From assembly GCA_023634235.1 (NCBI GenBank), contig JAMKCF010000008.1:20392500-20456499 (forward strand): 64,000 nt of DNA, in the 5' to 3' direction. Positions within the stretch are counted from its first letter, which is position 1, and each line of letters opens with the position of its first letter. This stretch comes from Pisaster brevispinus (taxonomy: Eukaryota; Echinodermata; Asteroidea; Forcipulatida; Asteriidae). The notes below the pieces were generated by a model. The model was not told where the DNA came from. It worked only from the letters and a program-made list of their open reading frames with translations, and ran no database searches. Shown here piece after piece: positions 58,801 to 64,000 of this stretch. The position numbers and the translations under genes are program-made.

Positions 58801-60570
58801 TGTTGATTAATGAAAAACTACCTCCCCCCCTCTGAAATCATAGTTTTAGAGGCGGAGGTAATTGTTCATCCCCAAATTTGAATCAGAGAAAGGCTTCAGG
58901 CATGAAGCCTTTCTCAGGCATCTAAAAGCACACAATTCTTGTTTTTCTTCTTTTCTTTCCATTATTTTCTTGCAACGTCAATGACCAATTGAGCCCAAAT
59001 TTTCACAGGTTTGTTATTTTGTTGGGATACACCAAGTGAGGATACTGGTCTTTGACAATTATCAAAAGAATACCCTGCCTTTAAATCGGAATAAGCAGGG
59101 CCCAATTTCATAGAGCTGCTTAAGCAGAAAATAATGCTTACAATTTTTCTGCTCAGCAGAAATGAGCAGGTTACCAGTAATGAATTGTACTTGTGGTATG
59201 CTACATGTAGTTTGGCTGGTAACCTTATTCTGGTAAGCAAAATGTTGTTGTGCTTAGCTACTTTTTTTGCTTTTAGCAGCTCTATGAAATTGGGCCCAGG
59301 TATATGAAGCACAAAAACCCCAAGTAAACACCAACCCTTGTTAGTTGTTTGTCACTCAAACGGGATCATCTATAAAATACACACAAAAATATTTCTGAAA
59401 TCACATGTTGGTTGCATGCTGTACTTGAAAACCAGGGTATGGAAATGAATTTCAAGGGTGTTCTGGAACCTTTTTTGTGACTGGCCAGCTGGTCCATTTA
59501 GCTTGTCATTTCGCTAGTCCATCACATTTTTTCACTGGTCCATATTTCATATTTAAAATAGGAATGCTTTTCAACACTGAACTAGCCCTCAGCCAGACCA
59601 CTTGGGAGTGCATTATGACTGGTGTTTTAACTGGCATTTAGCCAGGGGACCACTGTTTCAGTGCCAGCGACATTTCAAAAGTTTAACCCTAAATTGCCAA
59701 ACTTTGAGCGTTTTTTATTTTATTTTCAAGATTCTGTAAAAAAAGAGTTCGAAAAAAATAATAATAATACAGGTCGTACATGAATAAAAATGTACCATTA
59801 GAAAGAGCGAGAGCGCCACCTTGTGATAACATGTTTACTCTAACTCGTACATGTACGGGGTTTGGCAATTTTAAGTATGAACATTACCTCGTACATGTAC
59901 GAGGTTGGCGATTTCGAACTAACAAATATACCTCGTACATGTACGAGTTTGGCACTGAAAGAGTTAAGGGAGAACGCTGATTTACTCTTTAAAAAAAAAA
60001 AAAAACACACAACTAGGATGTGTATCTTTAACACAAAATAGTACGTCCGCAGTGGTTGAAATTATAATCACAGGATTTACAAGTGTATTATTACAATTGC
60101 GGCGTGGTCTCCTTCCTACGTATTGTTGTTGAAAGTAACATGACAGAATATCACACCAGGAAACACTCCACAACTGAAAACTCTGCTTGCCGTGCTCCGG
60201 ACATGATTTCTTATGACGACATTCAGGTAGATCTACCCAAAATGTTGCATTTCTGTTTGACACTTTATACATTTGGTGCTAACCCCCCCCCCCCCATCCA
60301 TTGTGTCTTCATCGTGTGCTTGGAATCTCAGGACTTGTTGAGAGGTTTTTAGGGTGATACTTCTGTACATGAGGAAAAGAGTATGGGAACATGGGGGGGC
60401 GGGGGGCAGACACACCCTCCACCACATATCGGGCATGGTGTACCTTAGGCTATATCACCTAAGCAAAAGACTTTTCACCTATTTCGTGTCTGGACTTATT
60501 TTTTCAGGCAACAAGGCCAGACGAAGGGCAAGGCTCGTTGAAGGATGAGGAGACAGCCCCCATTATCTCG
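46740..60570 (+). CDS. Sowah: Sosondowah (SOWAH-family) protein, N-terminal 245 residues; gene continues past the window
   Basis: Five exons with GT/AG borders and matching phases (46740-46890, 48956-49020, 53680-53955, 54729-54908, 60508-60570) give one frame of 245 residues. Residues about 14-82 match the N-terminal SOWAH domain: FIIKHGGKVSN, then FREFMNEVAVIKK, then IVVLKRKKK. The rest is charged and Pro-rich (SDPIPILPEPKEEP and SPIRSPQK), as expected for the linker before the C-terminal ankyrin repeats. No ankyrin repeat is present, so the gene is partial and must continue to the right of 60571. The molecular role of SOWAH proteins is poorly known. The position right after Irx on the same strand is strong support, because Irx-Sowah adjacency is conserved across bilaterians. 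The ATG sits in AAAATGG context at the head of the only open frame. Confidence 0.85.
46891..48955 (+). other. Sowah intron 1, repeat-poor
   Basis: Two kilobases without any of the hairpin or SINE families that fill the later introns. The homeodomain-site cluster at 47463 lies here. Confidence 0.6.
47463..47516. promoter_or_regulatory. Cluster of homeodomain/PBX-type sites in Sowah intron 1
   Basis: A 50-bp block holds ATTGATCAATGATTGATTACC and TATTAATTGG, several overlapping TGATT/ATTA/ATCAAT cores, inside the repeat-poor first intron of Sowah. Introns of this gene are known hosts of Iroquois enhancers in other animals. Function is inferred. Confidence 0.3.
48956..49020 (+). CDS. Sowah: Sowah exon 2, second half of the domain
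   Basis: This is a 65-bp exon between a long pyrimidine tract ending TTTTGCAG and the donor GTGAGA. It encodes EANRKKFREFMNEVAVIKKD, corresponding to the R-x-x-F-x-x-F-x-N-x-VA-x-V-K segment of SOWAH proteins. Confidence 0.85.
49091..49345 (-). repeat. tRNA-derived SINE, family S, nearly full length, Sowah intron 2
   Basis: On the minus strand the order is head (TTGCGGTACC, then AACTGCCTCTAGCTACCG), the tRNA region (TTGGTAAGACATCTGCTC) and box B (TTGGTTCAAATCCCACCGG). The tail (GCGCTTTACACACATTATA) follows. Its structure matches the copy at 55040. Confidence 0.8.
49413..49690 (+). repeat. SINE J copy (tRNA-derived, DeuSINE-like), Sowah intron 2
   Basis: It has a head GCTAATGCACTGGACTCAAC, a box B-like GAGGGTTCAAATCCTGGTCA and then GGGTTTACCCTGGTGGTTCTG. 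The CCTTGAGCAAGG block is degraded. Confidence 0.6.
50600..50702. repeat. Hairpin repeat A, internally deleted copy in Sowah intron 2
   Basis: Both ends are recognisable (TCCAGTTTCATGAATACTG and AGAGCCATGAAATTTGGCC) but only about 100 bp separates them, roughly half the usual length. Confidence 0.5.
50814..51118. repeat. Dispersed repeat F, full element with inverted arms, Sowah intron 2
   Basis: The left arm (GTTCTCACCGG, then GGACATTCTGGACTTAAATT) is mirrored by the right arm (AATTTGGGTCCAGAATGTCC, then CCTGGGGAGAAC). The spacer contains TTAAAAGCCCCACTGTG, shared with 22783. This is MITE-like. Confidence 0.7.
52620..52795. repeat. MITE L, copy 1, Sowah intron 2
   Basis: GCAGAGCTGCCAACTCTCCC, then TGATGCTGCAGAAAGTTC, TTTCCATGCTCTGAT and repeated TCTCCCTGATT. 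It aligns throughout with 54112. The right terminus is decayed. Confidence 0.75.
53300..53590 (+). repeat. SINE J copy with CCTTGAGCAAG block, Sowah intron 2
   Basis: Box B-like GTGGGTTGGAGTCCCGGTCA is followed by GTGTCCTTGAGCAAGATACT, GACGGGACATTAAGCCG, CACATAAAAGAACCCGGAAC and GTTAACCCCGGTGTTTCTGG. The central part resembles the conserved block of deuterostome DeuSINEs. It ends 90 bp before Sowah exon 3. Confidence 0.7.
53680..53955 (+). CDS. Sowah: Sowah exon 3, end of the domain plus Pro/Glu-rich linker
   Basis: The acceptor TCTTTTCAG is followed by 92 codons to the donor GTAAGT. The exon starts with DDKIVVLKRKKK, which completes the SOWAH domain, and continues with an acidic, proline-rich linker (PILPEPKEEPARPPRR). 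Confidence 0.85.
54112..54311. repeat. MITE L, copy 2, Sowah intron 3
   Basis: CAGAGCTGCCA at the left mirrors TGGCAGCTCTGC at the right of a 200-bp element with an internal CTCCCTGATT repeat. It lies 157 bp after Sowah exon 3. Confidence 0.8.
54729..54908 (+). CDS. Sowah: Sowah exon 4, charged helical linker
   Basis: Sixty codons lie between ATTTACAG and GTCAGT, phase 0 at both ends. The content is Lys/Glu/Gln-rich (RQIQSVKSFADIFDQEVQSKKE), probably helical, followed by SPIRSPQK. It has the same frame and strand as the neighbouring exons. Confidence 0.8.
55040..55310 (+). repeat. tRNA-derived SINE, family S, best full-length copy, Sowah intron 4
   Basis: The head starts TTTTTCCCCGATGCAAAAAT. 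Box A is TGGTCTAGTGG at 55136-55146 and box B GGTTCGAATCC at 55180-55190, with GAATAGTACTGAATATACGG and TACACATCG in the tail. The tRNA part resembles the tRNAs that start with a TGGTCTAGTGGT A-box (Glu/Gly/Asp type). Confidence 0.85.
55352..55560 (+). repeat. Two-unit 104-bp tandem repeat, Sowah intron 4
   Basis: ACTGTTGGACTCTGATTA, CGCCTGATCCCATGTAAAGC and GTTTACTAGTG recur with a 104-base period and a few mismatches. Confidence 0.85.
56073..56268. repeat. Hairpin repeat A, copy in Sowah intron 4
   Basis: It starts GGCCCAATTTCATTGAGCTG and ends CTCTATGAAATTGGACCC. The next copy starts two bases later. Confidence 0.8.
56271..56488. repeat. Hairpin repeat A, second of a tandem pair in Sowah intron 4
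   Basis: It starts GTCTCAGTTTCATTAGG and ends AGCTCTATTAAACTGGGC, with internal AAGGTTACCAGCCAAAACAC. This repeats the head-to-tail pairing seen at 567-958. Confidence 0.7.
56797..56940 (+). repeat. tRNA-Leu/Ser-like SINE head with CCTTGAGCAAGGCAC block
   Basis: GTCGTGGCCGAGCGGTCTAG is a good box A of the Leu/Ser class with a long variable region. GTGTGGGTTCGAATCCCAGT is box B. Then CCCTTGAGCAAGGCACTTAA follows. This is the best evidence for the tRNA parent of family J. A second partial head lies just before it (56750-56795). Confidence 0.75.
58488..58628. repeat. Dispersed repeat E, best copy (141 bp, AGGCCTGGAATT termini)
   Basis: It begins AGGCCTGGAATT and ends AATTCCAGGCCT, a perfect 12-bp inverted repeat. 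The copies at 25573 and 8967 align to it. Partial pieces are near 27960-28018, 61664-61740 (inverted) and 63084. Confidence 0.8.
58905..59095 (+). repeat. Dispersed repeat K, copy
   Basis: CATCTAAAAGCACACAATTC, CATTATTTTCTTGCAACG, CAATTGAGCCCAAATTTTCA, CACCAAGTGAGGATACTGG. It is shared with 61780 and in part with 39185. Confidence 0.7.
59098..59297. repeat. Hairpin repeat A, best-preserved copy (200 bp)
   Basis: The perfect outer inverted repeat is GGGCCCAATTTCATAGAGCT at the left, with its complement at the right end. This copy best defines the family. Its flanks are AGCA and AGGT, so no long target duplication is obvious. Confidence 0.9.
59683..59968. repeat. Element M with three TCGTACATGTACGA palindromes, Sowah intron 4
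   Basis: The left end TTAACCCTAAATTGCCAAAC mirrors the right end GTTTGGCACTGAAAGAGTTAA. Inside, CTCGTACATGTACGAG-type palindromes start at 59844 (one arm mutated), 59887 and 59931, about 44 bp apart. Confidence 0.7.
60508..60570 (+). CDS. Sowah: Sowah exon 5 (21 codons), last exon visible
   Basis: The acceptor TATTTTTTCAG ends at 60507 and the donor GTGAGT starts at 60571. The exon encodes ATRPDEGQGSLKDEETAPIIS in phase 0. Splice sites, phase and charged composition fit, but a 63-bp exon far from exon 4 is less certain than the others. Confidence 0.6.
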
Positions 60571-61019
60571 GTGAGTTACTATTGAAACATAATGTTATAA
60601 AGAAGATGCACAAAAATTGGCTGAATTTGTTGACGGTGAATATCACATGCGTGCATCTGCTGCACGCTACACTGTCAACACATCATGTACATCGTACAGT
60701 GTTTTTGCAACTGCTAGCTCGGAATTTTTTTTTTTGGTTTTTATGTTTATGTAGTTAATTTTTTTTTTTTTTAGATCACCCATTTCATTGATCACATATG
60801 CATTTATGAAACTGAGAATTCTGTTGAGAACTGATAAGCTCACAAACTACCGTGTTCAGACATTACTCACTCGAAGGCTAGCTAGCTCAATGCTTTGCCT
60901 ACAATGTGTGGGTTTCTGACAATCGCTGGAGTGGGTTTGTGTGAAGTCTGCGCGGCTTACAGTGTTAGTCAGTCATGCCAATGGGATAGCTTTGCGGTCT
61001 GCACCTAATACACCAGGGG

Positions 61020-61156
61020 TGGATTTCACAAAGAGTTAAGACTAGTCTTATCTCGAGTTAGGACGAGTTACTCATCCTAACTTAGGACTAGCCTTCAGTT
61101 TTTAATAACTCCTAGGACTAGTCCTAAGTTAGGACTATCTTTGTGAAACCGTCCCC
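61020..61156. repeat. Hairpin repeat B-like element with a different, strongly palindromic core
   Basis: The outer ends (GGATTTCACAAAGAGTTAAG and TTTGTGAAACC) match family B. Inside there are repeated AGGACTAG/CTAGTCCT units instead of the usual core. Confidence 0.75.
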
Positions 61157-61157
61157 T

Positions 61158-61400
61158 GGGGTCGATTTTTACACTGGACCGCAGGCCCCTGGCCAGTGGT
61201 CTTAGCATTGGGACAGTAAACTTATGACCTAACAAGTCCGGGGGTACTGTGTTTTTTAAATTGAATAACACTACATGTATCTCACTGTGTAATACCTTGA
61301 ACAGAGAAAATTTTGTTCAAATCTTAACTTTGAGTCTGATAAATACCTCTCCATTCTAATGAAGTATACTTAATATGCAAAAGATGAGATCAATCTTCTT
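61158..61400 (+). repeat. Dispersed repeat H, copy 2
   Basis: TTACACTGGACCGCAGGCCC, CAGTAAACTTATGACC, TTAACTTTGAGTCTGAT and AAAAGATGAGATCAATC align in order with 30918-31170. Confidence 0.65.
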
Positions 61401-61779
61401 TTACATGTCTTAGTGTTCCATTGTTAAAATAATAAAAAAATGGTAAAATGCATGTTGCCAGGACCTACAAAGTTTTTCCTCATTTCGATTTTGGTCTTGT
61501 ACAAACATTTCTGATCCAGTAAACATTTTGAGCTACAAGCCTCGATGGTCTTGTGGATTTCCCAAGCCCTGTACTCCTATAGCCCTTACATTGTGTACCT
61601 TCTCAAACCTTCCTTCATGAGGTTGTCTGATTTTGGGTGATTAAGATTGTAGCAAGCTTGGAGAAATCTTCGAGAGGGCAGTGCCATTTTCATTTTGCAA
61701 ATGTCACTTCCATTGGGAAATCTTAAAGTCAATGGGAAGGTTTTGAGTTTCAGTAATTTTCAACCCAAAAAGTTGGAAT

Positions 61780-61995
61780 CTGAAATGAAGCTTTTCTCAT
61801 GCAACTAAAAGCACACAATTCTACATGTGCAACAAGGGTATTATTTTCTTTCATTATTTTCTTGCCACTTCGATGAACTTCTTAGAGCAGAAGAAGAAAG
61901 AGTGTACTGAATACCAATGTGTTTTATATTCTTTTCACATGTACAATGTAGAATGTAGCTCATTATTGATTCTGAAACATACGCCAAGTCGCCCA
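61780..61995 (+). repeat. Dispersed repeat K, diverged copy
   Basis: GAAGCTTTTCTCATGCAACT, AAAAGCACACAATTC, CATTATTTTCTTGCCACTTC and later ACATACGCCAAGTCG match the family order. Confidence 0.55.
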
Positions 61996-62128
61996 CACAC
62001 GTTCATGTACTGTATGCACCTGATGTAGGTCATTGCCATGGGTATTGCCTTCGGAAACTCGGTCCTAATTTCCTGGCTTGGTTCACCGTAAGAAAATATT
62101 TTTTTGCTTTGAAAAGCAGAGCGTCCTC

Positions 62129-62327
62129 GGCCCAACAACACAATACCTGTGAGCACAAAAAACTTGCAGAGCACAGAGAAACAGGTAACTAGCCGAAATT
62201 CTATGAATTCTATGAATTCTATGACAGTCCCTGTTGGGACTGGTGCCCAACTCTTTTTTTTTTGCTTACCAAAGAAACTTACTAAGCATTTTTGTTTCTG
62301 CTTTCATAATTTTTATGAAATTGGGCT
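62129..62327. repeat. Hairpin repeat A, diverged copy
   Basis: It starts GGCCCAACAACAC and ends TTTTATGAAATTGGGC. Near 62204 a GAATTCTAT unit is repeated three times. Confidence 0.6.
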
Positions 62328-62556
62328 TAGTCTACAATGTAACTACAGTTTCATGGCACTGCTTACATATCAACCACTACCTTGTTAGATTCCCTGTATA
62401 CATGTACACAAGGACATCGATAGTTTGAATTCTCAATTCACAAAAAGGGTTCAGACTAATTTCTCTTCCAGCCTCAGTTTGGTTACATTGGTTTAAATAC
62501 ATTGAGAAAAGAATGATGGCTTCACCATGATAACATTCTATACTGTGCTTTAAGGC

Positions 62557-62699
62557 TCTTTTGGGAACCACAGCTTGGGCTTGTGCTTATAGGCTCTATC
62601 AGTTATTTAGGAAATGTTTGCTTTCCTTACGGGGCTTCAGTAAGGCTGACAGAGCCTAAGAAGGAGCCCAAACCCATGCAGTGGTTTCGAAAAGGGCCT
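62557..62699. repeat. Hairpin repeat I, copy 2
   Basis: CTTTTGGGAACCACAGCTTG, then TTATAGGCTCTATCAG at the left, pairs with CTGACAGAGCCTAAGAAGG, then GTGGTTTCGAAAAGGGCC at the right. Confidence 0.65.
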
Positions 62700-63217
62700 A
62701 TGGCACCCTGCAAGTAGTGTCATGAAATTTGGCCCTTCTTTCCTGGTTAAGCATGGACATTTTATAGCTTACATTGTGTATAGCTTGCAGGATATTTCAT
62801 GGTAGGTTTACACAGACAACATTAACATTTCTGTGCTGACACAAAAGGGCGATACGGGTGAACTTAGTGCAGAGCTGTGAATTGAGAGAGTAATGACATT
62901 GAGGGTACAGTTTTCTATGGTTTACTGGACACCACCATTGTTTGGTCCAAAAGCAGCACAACCCTGTGTGCAGTCTGGTCTGGCACCATATGTGCGCAAA
63001 TGCAACTTTTTTTTTTACCGGAAATGACTTATTGCAAGTTGTTGCAACTTTCTCACTAAGCGGCTCTGACTTGGCTTAGGATAGGCCTGGAGTTTTATCA
63101 CTGCAGGGACAAAGCCATTTTCAAGGTAAATTTATTTTCGAAAATTGTAAAGTTTGAACTGGAGGGGTACTAATACCTAACCAATGGGGAGAAGCTGCCG
63201 TGGCCTTCATATCTTCA

Positions 63218-63389
63218 GGGCACTTCATAGAGCTGCTTATGCACAAAAAGTAGCTAAGCACAAAAAAATAAATGCATACCAAAATAGAATAAGGCTACCA
63301 ACCAAATTATCATGTCACATCTGTGACTGGTGGTACCCTGTTCATGCTCGCTCAGCAGAACATTGTAAAACTGTCATGAAAGTGGACCC
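63218..63389. repeat. Hairpin repeat A, diverged copy
   Basis: The left end is GGGCACTTCATAGAGCTGC and the right end GTCATGAAAGTGGACCC, with internal GTAGCTAAGCACAAAA. Confidence 0.7.
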
Positions 63390-64000
63390 AGGCCAGTGGT
63401 GGAATAGGCCTACTGCCCGTCCCATCGGTCTCATCCAAGACCGCTGGGATGTAGTGATGCATGATGGAACCGATAGTAAGTGCTGAGCGGCACAATGTGC
63501 ACTGTCACAGATACACACAAGATATGATAATGTAAACCGTAGTTAGCCGAGCTTTCTTTTAAACCAAAGTTGCATTCAAGAAAAGAAAAAAAACGAATTC
63601 AGGTAAATTAGCAATGTTGCCATCGAGCCTTATTTTTAGTACTAGGCTAAGAATGACAATAATTATTATTTCCCATGGATTTACACCATATTGCTACTTT
63701 ATTATTACCAGGAAGAGGTGACCGGGGGTTATTGGGTCATGGGAATTGGTCCAATGAGCGTGCGTATACGCCAGCCCATCCCATGGCCTTTGGTTCAAGC
63801 GCTGGGACCGAGCAAAGGAATTAGGCTTGATGGTACTGTATACGAAGTACCAATAACTTTTGCAAACTAGCCTGTCCTTTTCTATCATTGTACATGTAGA
63901 ATATAATGAGTCCCCATGGGAAATGTATGAGGCACTTTAGTATTCATTCGGTGTTCCACTGTATATTTATTCTCGTCTGAAATTAAATGACTGTCCCAAT

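Noticed and set aside
60140..60226. Frame MTEYHTRKHSTTENSACRAPDM followed by CAG and GTAGAT, a possible extra Sowah exon
   Set aside because: No acceptor gives a phase-0 entry in this frame (the AG at 60135 would bring in TAA). It is at most an alternative first exon, with no other support.
63712..63870. Possible next Sowah exon after the AG at 63711
   Set aside because: The 52-codon frame has no ankyrin or SOWAH pattern and no convincing donor. It is not called.

Overview
This window looks like nuclear DNA from an animal, most likely an echinoderm and probably a sea star. It is AT-rich, intron-bearing and gene-poor, with many short non-autonomous repeats. The deuterostome assignment rests on the gene content, on tRNA-derived SINEs that carry a block starting CCTTGAGCAAGGCAC, and on hairpin repeats of a style I associate with sea-star genomes. 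The species is inference. There is no bacterial-style gene organisation, and most open frames of 60-120 codons are chance frames in non-coding DNA.

Two real protein genes are present, both on the + strand, in tandem and less than 1 kb apart. (1) An Iroquois (Irx) TALE-homeobox gene lies at 40620-44748. It can be assembled from six exons with matching splice phases into a 442-residue protein with the PYP loop, WFANARRR helix 3 and the [11 protein letters not shown] motif. A polyadenylation signal lies near 45808. (2) The 5' part of a sosondowah (SOWAH-type, ankyrin-repeat family) gene starts at 46740. Five exons give 245 residues, including the conserved N-terminal SOWAH domain. The ankyrin repeats are not in the window, so the gene runs off the right edge. 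Irx next to Sowah is a known ancient bilaterian linkage, interpreted as a genomic regulatory block in which Iroquois enhancers lie in and around Sowah introns. This window appears to be an intact example, with about 40 kb of gene-free flank upstream of Irx.

Layout: 1-33 kb is intergenic DNA with many dispersed hairpin/MITE-like repeats, tRNA-derived SINE pieces, minisatellites, a fresh 575-bp tandem duplication and a degenerate array near 22 kb. From about 33.5 to 49 kb, covering the Irx gene, its near upstream DNA and Sowah intron 1, I found almost no dispersed repeats. This is the best candidate regulatory core. From 49 to 64 kb, the later Sowah introns are again filled with SINEs and hairpin elements, interrupted by small coding exons at 53680, 54729 and 60508.

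I saw no rRNA gene, no convincing functional tRNA gene, no CRISPR array and no transposase or reverse-transcriptase frame. No new enzymatic system is evident. The most interesting content is the regulatory-block architecture and several MITE/SINE families that can be defined here by comparing copies within the window.
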